A DNA stretch of 63,556 nucleotides from Bacteroidota bacterium (GTDB lineage: Bacteria; Bacteroidota; Ignavibacteria; UBA10030; UBA8401), in contig JAUXTU010000062.1 of the NCBI GenBank assembly GCA_030679145.1, forward strand, positions 1 through 63,556. The letters are read 5' to 3'. This document shows, in pieces, positions 9,862 to 18,041 of the stretch (position 1 is the stretch's first letter; each line of letters begins with the position of its first letter). The position numbers and the translations under genes are program-made. The notes under the pieces are model-generated. The model had not been told where the DNA came from. It saw nothing but the letters and a program-made list of their open reading frames with translations, and made no database searches.

Positions 9862-12360
9862 ATGTTTGACCCTTCAATCACTAAAAATCGAGTTGTGTTA
9901 AGTGCAATAATCGTTCTCTTCGTTCTTGCAATGGTATTTTCGTTGAATCAATTCTTTCTCTATACTCCGGATAGTGCCCGATATGTTGCATGGGCTAACT
10001 CGCTTTCGCAGTTCAACGGCTTTACCGACGCTACAGCGCCTGAAGCAAAACGGTATATGGTACACTCACCATTATATTCGTTACTGCTTGCGCCAATTGC
10101 CTTTGTGTTTCCGAACGATATCGTTATGCTCAAGATGTTGAATATTTTGCTCTCTGCGATAACGGTGATGTTCCTGTTTCGCTTGATGCAAAAACAGAAC
10201 GATACAGTTACTCCTTTTTTGGTCGTTGCAATGTTCGTTCTCCATCCAATGGTATATATTTTGTCAACGCAGATTTTGACGGAGATACTATTTGGATGTG
10301 GATTGATCGCACTGTTATATTTTCTTCAAAATGAATTGCAGGAAAATTCATCACGGGTGAACTTTATTCTTACAATGATCTCATTGATGGTATGTGTCTT
10401 TTCCCGTGAGGTTGGTGTTCTATGTGTGCCGGTCATTTTTTTCTTTTATCTCTTTAAGAAAAGCTATACCAAAACAATTCTTGTTTTTTTTATTCCATTG
10501 ATATTATATGGAGTATGGTTCATTCGAAACGAGATTTACTATGCCAATGTTGAACAGACAGAGTTCAAAAATTCATTGGTATTCTTCAGCAATACAATGA
10601 CATCGTCGGATACAAATTTTGGAATTGAGATGCTCTCACGGTTATCTCAGAATGTTCAATATTATCTTAAGGAAGTCACGATCATTGTGTTCACCCCGGT
10701 GTATGATGTGTTTCATAGATCAATGAACATTCCCTGGATGGCATTGGTCGATTCACAATTGCCGGTGATGAACGTATTTGTATCAATTGTTAATAACATC
10801 TATTGGATATTAAGCATCATTAGTATTTGCTTGGTTGTGGCTGGAATGATCATAGAATATCTCTATGAAAAAACGTACTACATCAAAATGGTTTTTTTTG
10901 CATTATATGTTGGTATTGTTTTAATGTATCCTGTGTTGGATTCACGATTTCTCTATCCTATTTATCTCCTTTTTTTATTATGGATTGGTTCAACATTATC
11001 ATTTGTGCGACAATTAAACAATCGTGTCGTTAATTTAGTAATGGTGGGATTTGTTATCGTCCTTATTATCCCAAATGCTGTGTGGACAATAAATTTTATT
11101 GACACACAGCATCGTCTTGTTGGCGATCCGCTTGGAACATTCCTTGAACAAAAGGATTCGACAGATAATGTCAAACATTTTCAGATTGCGTTACCGATGA
11201 CGGGGGAGTGGCTGAATAAACAAAATGATTCATCACTGGTTGTTCTTTCTCCATATAAAGAACTGGCGTTTTATCTTAAGAATAAAAAAGTATTTGTCCT
11301 TAATCGTATTGCACCAACCAGCACATTCAATCAAGTGGTCCAAGATTATAATGTTCATTATGTTGTTGTAACCAAGGATATTTTTGGATGGCGGGATTAC
11401 GAGATCCAGTTCGAATCCAATAAGCGATACGCTTTCCAGCTTGTATTCGATTCCGGATCAATAAATATTTACAAAGTGCTTTCAAAAACTTTGGACAATA
11501 AACATACCGGGAAATATTCACCTTTGATCTCAGAGATGAAGAATAAGAATTACGCTGTTGCCGACTCGTATTTCATAAAGAATAGAAATATTGTTATCTA
11601 TCATGCAGATTTGCTATATCTAAACATTCTTAATAAACATTACCAGGGCCAGTTGGATAGTGTGACAAATCTGTTAGAGCGATTATATGCAAAGCCGCAA
11701 GGACTCGCATATACAAAACTTGCTTCCATTCACCAGACACTAATTTCGCGTAGAGCATTATTGGATAAAACGCCGTTCTCTGATTATCGGTCGAGTATTC
11801 TTATGAATTTAGGTATTACGTATTGGCAGATTGATATGAGAGATATATCCTTAAAATACTATCAGCAATGTATAGAGGAGGACAGTACGGTTGCACTGGC
11901 GTATGTTTTTAGAATAATATTTTCCATTCAAGAAAACGATACTGCATCAGCAATAAAAGTATATCGACGAATGCAATCTGTCTTTCCGACTGCTGAGTTG
12001 ACAAGAAAAATTGACACACTGATGGGATACCAGACTAAGTATCGTAAGGCATCATCTTCAGCATTGAAAGCTGAAGCACTGGAAGGTGTCTTTGATATGT
12101 ATCATTTCCTTGGTTTTACAACAACAGCTATTGAGATCGCCCAAAAGGGTTTGGGGTTTGATCCGGATCGCATTTCCTTATATAAAAAATTAGGAATTTT
12201 GTATGAAAGAGAGTACGAATACTTTCCTGCATTAATGAACCTAAATCAATATGTAATCCGAAATAATAATGATTCGACAGTCAATGCAAGAATCATTGCA
12301 TTAAAGCAAAAACTATATATCAAGGACAATTCCGCTAATATGTCTTTGGATAGCAATTAA
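9862..12360 (+). CDS. GT-C-like membrane glycosyltransferase with TPR domain
   Basis: An 832-residue protein with two halves. Residues 1-400 contain about ten transmembrane helices, and the first periplasmic loop begins TPDSARYVAWA; an acidic residue in this loop is the catalytic feature of PMT/ArnT-type GT-C enzymes. Residues 400-530 form a soluble domain. Residues 560-832 are helical with TPR-like repeats (for example LGITYWQIDMRDISLKYYQQ and LGILYEREYEYFPALMNL). A TTG at 9853 could add three residues; the ATG at 9862 is preferred as the stronger start, but neither has a visible Shine-Dalgarno. It lies 49 bases downstream of another GT-C-like gene and 467 bases upstream of the first pilin gene. 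Donor and acceptor are unknown. Confidence 0.78.
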   Translation: MFDPSITKNRVVLSAIIVLFVLAMVFSLNQFFLYTPDSARYVAWANSLSQFNGFTDATAPEAKRYMVHSPLYSLLLAPIAFVFPNDIVMLKMLNILLSAITVMFLFRLMQKQNDTVTPFLVVAMFVLHPMVYILSTQILTEILFGCGLIALLYFLQNELQENSSRVNFILTMISLMVCVFSREVGVLCVPVIFFFYLFKKSYTKTILVFFIPLILYGVWFIRNEIYYANVEQTEFKNSLVFFSNTMTSSDTNFGIEMLSRLSQNVQYYLKEVTIIVFTPVYDVFHRSMNIPWMALVDSQLPVMNVFVSIVNNIYWILSIISICLVVAGMIIEYLYEKTYYIKMVFFALYVGIVLMYPVLDSRFLYPIYLLFLLWIGSTLSFVRQLNNRVVNLVMVGFVIVLIIPNAVWTINFIDTQHRLVGDPLGTFLEQKDSTDNVKHFQIALPMTGEWLNKQNDSSLVVLSPYKELAFYLKNKKVFVLNRIAPTSTFNQVVQDYNVHYVVVTKDIFGWRDYEIQFESNKRYAFQLVFDSGSINIYKVLSKTLDNKHTGKYSPLISEMKNKNYAVADSYFIKNRNIVIYHADLLYLNILNKHYQGQLDSVTNLLERLYAKPQGLAYTKLASIHQTLISRRALLDKTPFSDYRSSILMNLGITYWQIDMRDISLKYYQQCIEEDSTVALAYVFRIIFSIQENDTASAIKVYRRMQSVFPTAELTRKIDTLMGYQTKYRKASSSALKAEALEGVFDMYHFLGFTTTAIEIAQKGLGFDPDRISLYKKLGILYEREYEYFPALMNLNQYVIRNNNDSTVNARIIALKQKLYIKDNSANMSLDSN

Positions 12361-12827
12361 GTTTTTTACCACTTAACAGAAGATATTTTTGTATTTTTTG
12401 TCTATCCGAAGGATCACTTTATGAAGGTATCGAGTTGTGCAAAAACACCTCAAATGATATAATTCAGTAATTTTTAAGAAGTATTTCTATTAGTCACAGA
12501 GGTTGCCTTCAAAGATGTTAATCGATTTTTCCTAAAAAATACTTGTTTCTATTTAACCGAACTTGTATCTTTGCAAGAGTTGAGATACAATAAGTATTTG
12601 ATTTTCCTATTTATTTGGTCGAGTGGTTTATATTCTGGTAAAGTTAAAGGTAAAATCTTCCCAGAATCGGAAAAAAATACCGCACAAATGAAGAAGTGAT
12701 GATTTATCGTGAAAATAAGGCAGTTTATATTTGGCATAGAGTATGCCTTAAATGTAATACCAATATGTAGCGGTAGAGTGTAACTAATTAACAATCATCA
12801 CAAACAACAATATAAAGGGTAAACAAT
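12361..12827. other. Regulatory intergenic region upstream of the first pilin gene
   Basis: This 467-base gap carries no convincing gene; an 81-codon opposite-strand frame (12549-12794) has no recognisable features. It holds a possible sigma-54 promoter (12732-12747) and, about 80 bases upstream, an inverted repeat with ATTCTGG at 12632-12638 and CCAGAAT at 12661-12667. That spacing would suit a dimeric enhancer-binding protein, as in PilR-controlled pilA promoters. The rest is AT-rich with nothing else noted. Confidence 0.5.
12732..12747 (+). promoter_or_regulatory. Possible sigma-54 promoter of the major pilin gene
   Basis: The sequence TGGCATAGAGTATGCC has GG and GC dinucleotides separated by ten bases, the spacing required for the -24/-12 elements of sigma-54 promoters (consensus TGGCACG-N4-TTGC). 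Three positions differ from consensus. Transcription would start near 12758, leaving a 5' leader of about 70 bases before the ATG at 12828. No sigma-54 or activator gene lies in the window. Confidence 0.4.
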
Positions 12828-13247
12828 ATGGGACAACAACAATTGCTTCTCATCATTCTTGGTGTAATTATCGTTGGTATCGCGGTTGCCGTTGGTATCA
12901 CAATGTTCCAAGATAATGCTATCAGCGCAAACAAAGACGCTGTAGTTAATGATTTGGTTCAGTTAGCAGCAAAAGCACAGCAGCATTATCGCAAACCAGT
13001 TTCACTTGGTGGTGGTGGAAATAGTTACACCGGTATCGATTCTGCTGGAAGCCTTGTTTCATCCGCTTTCTGGAACAACGATAACGGAAAATATTTTGTC
13101 TCCACAACCGGTACAACATCAATAGTTTTGCGAGGAATCGGAAGAAGCCAAAACGCTGACGGTACCTATCCGGAAATTTTTATGACAGTTACCCCAACCG
13201 GGAATAACTTGGATGTTTGGCTCAATACTTTAACAGCCATTCCATAG
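12828..13247 (+). CDS. Major pilin-like protein 1 with Met-Gly start (no conventional leader)
   Basis: A 139-residue protein. The N-terminus is MGQQQLLLIILGVIIV followed by more hydrophobic residues to about 27, then a polar region with an amphipathic helix (AISANKDAVVNDLVQLAAKAQQHY) and a Gly-rich turn SLGGGGNSYTG before a beta-rich tail. This is the layout of a type IV pilin (N-terminal helix plus small globular head), but the leader before the helix is just Met-Gly, with no Lys/Arg and no Glu at mature position 5. AAAGGG precedes the ATG at good distance. A strong hairpin terminator follows the gene, and downstream genes encode the pilus motor, so this is probably the main pilin subunit. 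Confidence 0.8.
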   Translation: MGQQQLLLIILGVIIVGIAVAVGITMFQDNAISANKDAVVNDLVQLAAKAQQHYRKPVSLGGGGNSYTGIDSAGSLVSSAFWNNDNGKYFVSTTGTTSIVLRGIGRSQNADGTYPEIFMTVTPTGNNLDVWLNTLTAIP

Positions 13248-13264
13248 TTTTAGAGCTCTTTTAT

Positions 13265-13300
13265 GGGGCGTTTCATTTGATTGAAACGCCCCTTCTATCT
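13265..13300 (+). terminator. Rho-independent terminator after pilin 1
   Basis: Perfect 11-base inverted repeat: GGGGCGTTTCA at 13265-13275 and TGAAACGCCCC at 13282-13292, with a six-base loop, followed by a short T-rich stretch (TTCTATCT). It would separate the abundant first pilin transcript from the genes behind it. Confidence 0.85.
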
Positions 13301-13331
13301 AAATCATAAAAATTACAGATAAAAACAAATT

Positions 13332-13745
13332 ATGGGACAGCAACAGCTTTTACTAATTATACTCGGTGTGATAATAGTCGGTATAGCGATTGCTGTTAGT
13401 ATCACTATATTTAGAGATAGTGGAGTTAGTGCAAATCGCGATGCATTGCGTACCGATCTTTTGTTATTAGCTTCAAAAGCGAAACACTACTATAAAAGAC
13501 CGGTCTCTATGGGTGGGGGTGGATACTCTTTTACTGGTTTAACAGCCGATGGAGTAGGAATGTTAAAATTAGTGACTTCACAATTTTCAGATTCAAACGC
13601 TAACGGTAGCTATACGATATATTCGGTTGCACCTAAAGTAATTGTGTTCAGAGGAACAGGTAATATACAATTGGATGATGGTACGCGACCTATAATTGAA
13701 TGTACAGTTACAACAATTGGTCAAACAATGAACACAATCCAATAG
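13332..13745 (+). CDS. Major pilin-like protein 2, paralogue of pilin 1
   Basis: A 137-residue paralogue of the gene at 12828. The first 19 residues (MGQQQLLLIILGVIIVGIA) are identical in the two proteins, and the segment around SxGGGGxSxTG is also conserved, while the C-terminal half differs. At DNA level the identical N-terminus uses many different synonymous codons, so the duplication is old and the helix is under strong selection. As in pilin 1 there is only Met-Gly before the helix. No Shine-Dalgarno is visible (AAAAACAAATT precedes the ATG), unlike pilin 1, which suggests weaker or differently controlled translation. Confidence 0.78.
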   Translation: MGQQQLLLIILGVIIVGIAIAVSITIFRDSGVSANRDALRTDLLLLASKAKHYYKRPVSMGGGGYSFTGLTADGVGMLKLVTSQFSDSNANGSYTIYSVAPKVIVFRGTGNIQLDDGTRPIIECTVTTIGQTMNTIQ

Positions 13746-14054
13746 CACAAAAAGGTAGTTGTTCAGGCATACAAAAGCAGATATCAGGGAAACTGGTACC
13801 TGCTTTTGTGTTTATGTCCCTAATTTTCTCTAATCATACATTAGTTGATTTTGAGTTGATGCGATTGTATCTTTAAGCAGTCCTTACCATAAACCTTCGA
13901 AAGGTTTATGTAATAATGAATCTGACGTTTTACGCTTTTCCACTGCTAACTAAATAGTTGCGCCTGAGTATATCCTTGCAGAGGGTATAACTGATTTGTA
14001 AAATTTAGACTTTTTAAGGTTCGACTAGAAATGAACGAAAGGAAATGATTCACC
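13746..14054. other. Intergenic region between pilin 2 and pilC
   Basis: This 309-base gap has no gene. It contains the terminator hairpin at 13771-13809, a second perfect hairpin at 13888-13910 (CATAAACCTT / AAGGTTTATG with loop CGA), and a weaker stem-loop at 13969-13989 (nine pairs including two G-T). The latter two lie in the likely leader of the pilC-pilB transcript and could act as attenuator or RNA-stability elements. AAAGGA precedes the pilC start. Confidence 0.5.
13771..13812 (+). terminator. Hairpin terminator after pilin 2
   Basis: Perfect 10-base inverted repeat, ACAAAAGCAG at 13771-13780 and CTGCTTTTGT at 13800-13809, with a 19-base loop. The following GTTTATG is only moderately T-rich, so termination may be partial. 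Confidence 0.6.
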
Positions 14055-15425
14055 ATGCCAGAATTTCGAATTGATGGAGTTTCACTGACGGGTAAAGCCG
14101 TTCAAGGGGTGATCAGTGTTGAGAGTATGAAACATGCCAAAGAACGTGCAAAACAAATGGCGCGTGATCGTAAGTTCAAAATTTCAGGCATCCATGCTCG
14201 ATCAACATTTATTTACCGTGTAAAAAAAGGAACTGAAAAACCAGTTGATGGTGAGCAGAAAGCATTTACAAAACAGGAAGTTATAGATGCACTTAGCAAA
14301 ATGGGATACACGGTAGTGTATGTCCGAAAGCGTTTATTTGAAACCGGAGGTAAGGTTCCTGAAATTGAAGTTGTTTCATTTGTTAGAGTTAGTGCAGATT
14401 TGATCAGACAGAAATTGCCGTTCAATGATATGATGGCGATGCTTATCAATGACATTCAGAATAAAAACCTTCGAGAAGCAATCCGCGATATCAACCAGGA
14501 ATTAAAACAAGGTAAAGATAGCGAACGTGCATTTCAAAAACATGAAAAAGCACTTGGAAAATTTGCAGCGCATATGTTAGGCTTGGCTTCAAAGAGCGGA
14601 AATATGGGTGAGATATTTGAAAGCACAGCAAAATTCTTGGAGCGTAATGCTCAATTTAAGAAAGACCTGAAGAGCGCACTTATCATGCCGGTTGTTACCT
14701 TGGTTATTTTGTTTGGTGCGGTTGGGTATTATGTTGCGTATATCTTTCCTGCAACAGCAAAACTATTCCAAAAATTTAAAATGGAACTGCCGCCAATGAC
14801 AACGGCAACATTGAAGCTCAGCGATTTTATTACGACAAATATCGTTTGGATTATGTTGATCATCATTATTCCTGTCGTGGCTTTTGCACGATTTGCTACA
14901 ACGGTGCGAGGAAGATATCTTATCGATAAATATTTGTGGAAAGTTCCTGCAATCGGAGATCTGATGCATAAAATGAGCATTGAAATTTTTTGCAGAGTGT
15001 TCTATGCATTGTATTCAGGCTCCGGCGAAAATATTGAAGTAATTAAAATGGCAGCAGAAGCGTGTGGTAATAAATATATGGAAGCGCAAATAAAAACCAT
15101 CGCATTGCCGATGATGGTTGAAAAAGGATCTGGTATTACTGAAGCATTTGAAGCGACCGGAGTATTTACGAAAACAGCATTATCCCGATTTCATTCCGGT
15201 GCCGAAACAGGCACTGTAAAGAATACGGCATTACAACTTGCCGAGTACTATGAAAAAGAGACCGGTTACCGGATGCGCAATGCTATCGACATGATTCAAT
15301 TGGTTATTTCAATGATCATCATGGTTGTGTTGACAGGTTTGACGCTTGTTTCATCTGAGACTGCTACCATTAAACCCAAAGCACCAGGGAGTGGTTGGCT
15401 GCATTTCTTTAATTTTTATTTGTAA
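14055..15425 (+). CDS. pilC: Type IV pilus/T2SS inner-membrane platform protein, PilC/GspF family
   Basis: A 456-residue protein of the GspF/PilC family, the inner-membrane platform that couples the assembly ATPase to pilus growth. It contains two T2SF repeats: residues about 115-235 (with LGLASKSGNMGEIFESTAKFL and the helix LIMPVVTLVILFGAVGYYVAYIFP) and about 305-430 (with FCRVFYALYSGSGENIEVIKMA, SRFHSGAETGTVKNTALQLA and a final transmembrane helix). The family's first cytoplasmic motif appears at 1-50 and perhaps again at 52-95, giving a longer N-terminus than usual. It is followed after 22 bases by the assembly ATPase gene. Confidence 0.95.
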   Translation: MPEFRIDGVSLTGKAVQGVISVESMKHAKERAKQMARDRKFKISGIHARSTFIYRVKKGTEKPVDGEQKAFTKQEVIDALSKMGYTVVYVRKRLFETGGKVPEIEVVSFVRVSADLIRQKLPFNDMMAMLINDIQNKNLREAIRDINQELKQGKDSERAFQKHEKALGKFAAHMLGLASKSGNMGEIFESTAKFLERNAQFKKDLKSALIMPVVTLVILFGAVGYYVAYIFPATAKLFQKFKMELPPMTTATLKLSDFITTNIVWIMLIIIIPVVAFARFATTVRGRYLIDKYLWKVPAIGDLMHKMSIEIFCRVFYALYSGSGENIEVIKMAAEACGNKYMEAQIKTIALPMMVEKGSGITEAFEATGVFTKTALSRFHSGAETGTVKNTALQLAEYYEKETGYRMRNAIDMIQLVISMIIMVVLTGLTLVSSETATIKPKAPGSGWLHFFNFYL

Positions 15426-15447
15426 GTTCAAGACAAAGGAATAGCCT

Positions 15448-17235
15448 ATGGCAGATATCGATATTACTGATAAGATCGGTTATACCCTTCTCAAAAAAGG
15501 TATCATCGATTTTGAAACATTAGAAAAAGCCTTGCGCATCAAAGAAACTGAAACGGCAAAAAAAGAACGTCGGAATCTTGGGCAAATACTTGTTTCTGAA
15601 TTCAGTGCAGATCATGATGCAGTGTTTCGGGAAGTTGCAAATCTTTATGCATTCCGTGAGATATATATTGCCGATGAAAATATTGAAAAGGGGAGAATCG
15701 ATTTTATTAAAAAATTTGTCGATGCCCTTTCTGATGAGAATAAAAAAATAATGATCCAAACTAAAATGCTCCCGTTGAAGTTTGACGAGAAACAAGGGGA
15801 TAAGTTGATCATTATTTCTGCAGATCCTACTGATAGAAATATTCCTTTGATCTCCCGTAATTTCAACGTGAAGAAATACGAAGTTACGTATTGCCGTCTT
15901 AAAGATATTCAAAATTTAACTGAACAGGTGATTCCACCGCAGAACGAATTTTTAAAAATGCTTGAAGATAATCACATCAGTGTTGAGACAGGTGATGAAG
16001 AGGCCAATGTTGATGAAGATGCGTTAAATGCTGAGATCAATAAAAGTGCGCTTGCAAATTTATTTGAAGGATGTTTGGTAGAAGCTGTTCGTTCCGGAGT
16101 CAGCGACGTTCATATCGTGGCGTCAGAGGGTAGAAAGACATACTTTTTAATGCGTGTTGACGGAAATCTTCAGGTATGGCATTGTCAAGAAAATACGATG
16201 CCCGAAGCAGTGATGGCTGTTGTGAAAGATCGGACAAAGAATGTTGATCGGTTTGAACGTGAAATGTCACAAGATGGTTTCATTCAGCGTGTGGTGGATG
16301 GACACCAATTACGTTTCCGTGTTTCGATTATGCCGATTGTTACGACGGAATTCAAAAATAAATTTGAAAGTGTCGTTATTCGTGTTTTGGATGATCGTAA
16401 AGTCATCACGGATCTTAATAAACTTGGTCTTCAGGGTCCCGCAAAAGCACTATTCTATAAGGCGATTAACAAGCCTCAGGGTATAATCATTTTGACAGGT
16501 CCTACGGGTTCCGGTAAATCAACAACGCTTATCGCAGCCTTGTATCAAGTGATCGATCCGACAGTGAATGTTCTGACGATTGAAGAACCGGTAGAATATA
16601 TTATTAAGGGTGCACGTCAGCTCAAGATCGGTCCAAAGATGTCATTCGAACAATCAATTCGGGGTATTCTTCGTCATGATCCTGATATTGTTCTTGTTGG
16701 TGAAATGCGCGACAAGATCACTGCTGAAACTGCTATCAAACTTGCCAATACCGGTCACTTGGTATTTTCAACGCTCCATACGAACGATGCTCCAAGCGCT
16801 GTTGCCCGTTTATATAAGATGGGGATTGAACCATTCCTGATTGCGTATGCAATTAACATTATAGTCGCACAACGTTTAATTCGAACTCTCTGTAAAATTT
16901 GTAAAACTCCCATTGATGACAGCGAAAAAGCTGATCTGCTGAAATTCGGATTTAATGAAGAAGAATTGAAAACCCATACATTCTATAAAGCTGTCGGTTG
17001 TGATAAATGCAACGGCGGTTATAAAGGAAGAGCGGCGATTCACGAAGCATTATTCTTTACGAAAGCGATTAAAAATATTGTGTTGAATGCCGGCGATAAA
17101 GTTGATGAGAACTCAATTCGAGATCAAGCATCCAAGGACGGAATGTGGACGCTGCGTAGATCTGGTATGGAACGAATGATGGAGGGCGCTACATCATTAG
17201 AAGAGGTCATCTCATCCACAGTTGAGGATGATTAG
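15448..17235 (+). CDS. pilB: Type IV pilus assembly ATPase, PilB/GspE family
   Basis: A 595-residue hexameric-type secretion ATPase that should power pilin polymerisation at the inner membrane. It has an N-terminal MshEN-like domain (1-160, starting ITDKIGYTLLKKGIID), then the core with Walker A GPTGSGKST at 351-359, Asp-box and Walker B (IVLVGEMRD, about 412-420), His-box (STLHTNDAPSA), and the four-cysteine zinc site typical of GspE/PilB (Cys482, Cys485, Cys518, Cys521). The reading frame ends 161 bases before the first minor pilin gene. It is distinct from the PilT-type ATPase at 20364, which lacks the cysteines. Confidence 0.96.
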   Translation: MADIDITDKIGYTLLKKGIIDFETLEKALRIKETETAKKERRNLGQILVSEFSADHDAVFREVANLYAFREIYIADENIEKGRIDFIKKFVDALSDENKKIMIQTKMLPLKFDEKQGDKLIIISADPTDRNIPLISRNFNVKKYEVTYCRLKDIQNLTEQVIPPQNEFLKMLEDNHISVETGDEEANVDEDALNAEINKSALANLFEGCLVEAVRSGVSDVHIVASEGRKTYFLMRVDGNLQVWHCQENTMPEAVMAVVKDRTKNVDRFEREMSQDGFIQRVVDGHQLRFRVSIMPIVTTEFKNKFESVVIRVLDDRKVITDLNKLGLQGPAKALFYKAINKPQGIIILTGPTGSGKSTTLIAALYQVIDPTVNVLTIEEPVEYIIKGARQLKIGPKMSFEQSIRGILRHDPDIVLVGEMRDKITAETAIKLANTGHLVFSTLHTNDAPSAVARLYKMGIEPFLIAYAINIIVAQRLIRTLCKICKTPIDDSEKADLLKFGFNEEELKTHTFYKAVGCDKCNGGYKGRAAIHEALFFTKAIKNIVLNAGDKVDENSIRDQASKDGMWTLRRSGMERMMEGATSLEEVISSTVEDD

Positions 17236-17337
17236 GTCTTTGAAGAAAAGACAAATCTCAAATTGGGAATCACTGAAAATAGTTTACTGGCTTGTTGATT
17301 TTATTGTCCTGTTCGTCATATTTTGCAGTGTGTCTTC

Positions 17338-17385
17338 CGACACACATTGTCACTCATCTAAAATGTAATATTACAATGTAATCAT
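17338..17385. promoter_or_regulatory. Hairpin and 12-base palindrome ahead of the minor pilin genes
   Basis: Between pilB and the first minor pilin gene there is a perfect hairpin, GTGTGTC / GACACAC with loop TTCC (17338-17355), and then a perfect palindrome TGTAATATTACA (17374-17385) ending 11 bases before the ATG. The hairpin has no T-run, so it is not a clear terminator. The palindrome could be an operator or may simply reflect AT-richness. Confidence 0.3.
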
Positions 17386-17396
17386 CTGGGAAAAAA

Positions 17397-17987
17397 ATGG
17401 GACTAGGACAAACATTATTAACAATTATGGCTTTGATGCTGATGGGGAGATTGATTCTCAATTCGAACACTCTGACCCTTGATACCGGTATGATGAAAGA
17501 TCTTGCTGAATACAGAATTGCCGGGACATCGTTCGGAACTTCACGATTGGAAAAAATCGAAGGGAAAAGATTTGATGAAAGTTCTGTAGACTCTATCGAA
17601 GTTTATACAACGTCGGAGTTGTCCACTTATGCAAATTTTGGTCCCGGAAGAGATGCCGGAGAAAGTTCAACTAATGAAGCTACATGGGACGATGTGGATG
17701 ATTACCATACTGTTGCACATTATGATACCATTAATTGGATACCATACAAGGATTCTGTTATAGTTGAGTATGATACGTTATATTATAATGCTGGACCTCC
17801 CGTTGTAGCGGAAGTTCGTAAAACGACTAACAAATCATTTACTAAAAGGATAATTGTTCGAGTAACGGGTCCTTATTTAATAGATTATACCTCTTTGATT
17901 GATGCTGATGGTGATGGAGAAGTGGATGATCCTAAACCTGATACCTTACGATTTGAAAGAATTATCGGCTATTGGTATATGCGTTGA
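17397..17987 (+). CDS. Minor pilin, PilV/GspI-like, with Met-Gly start
   Basis: A 196-residue minor-pilin-like protein. It begins MGLGQTLLTIMALMLMG, a hydrophobic helix directly after Met-Gly. The next part, LAEYRIAGTSFGTSRLEKIEGKRFDE, fits the pattern of PilV/GspI-type proteins of FCB bacteria, where an alpha-helix is followed by a K/R-x-F-D-E motif, and the later WDDVDDYHT also matches the F-D-D-V-D-D-Y-H motif I associate with that group. The C-terminal half is beta-rich. Such proteins prime assembly or form the tip complex with PilW- and PilX-like partners, which follow here. No strong Shine-Dalgarno is visible. Confidence 0.72.
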   Translation: MGLGQTLLTIMALMLMGRLILNSNTLTLDTGMMKDLAEYRIAGTSFGTSRLEKIEGKRFDESSVDSIEVYTTSELSTYANFGPGRDAGESSTNEATWDDVDDYHTVAHYDTINWIPYKDSVIVEYDTLYYNAGPPVVAEVRKTTNKSFTKRIIVRVTGPYLIDYTSLIDADGDGEVDDPKPDTLRFERIIGYWYMR

Positions 17988-18041
17988 TCACAAACGGAAA
18001 TTCATCGCTATATGATTTTTTAATGATTACGGTAAGAACAA

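Noticed and set aside
12549-12794. 81-codon minus-strand frame upstream of the first pilin
   Set aside because: No ribosome-binding site or recognisable pattern, and it would cover the likely pilin promoter; not supported.
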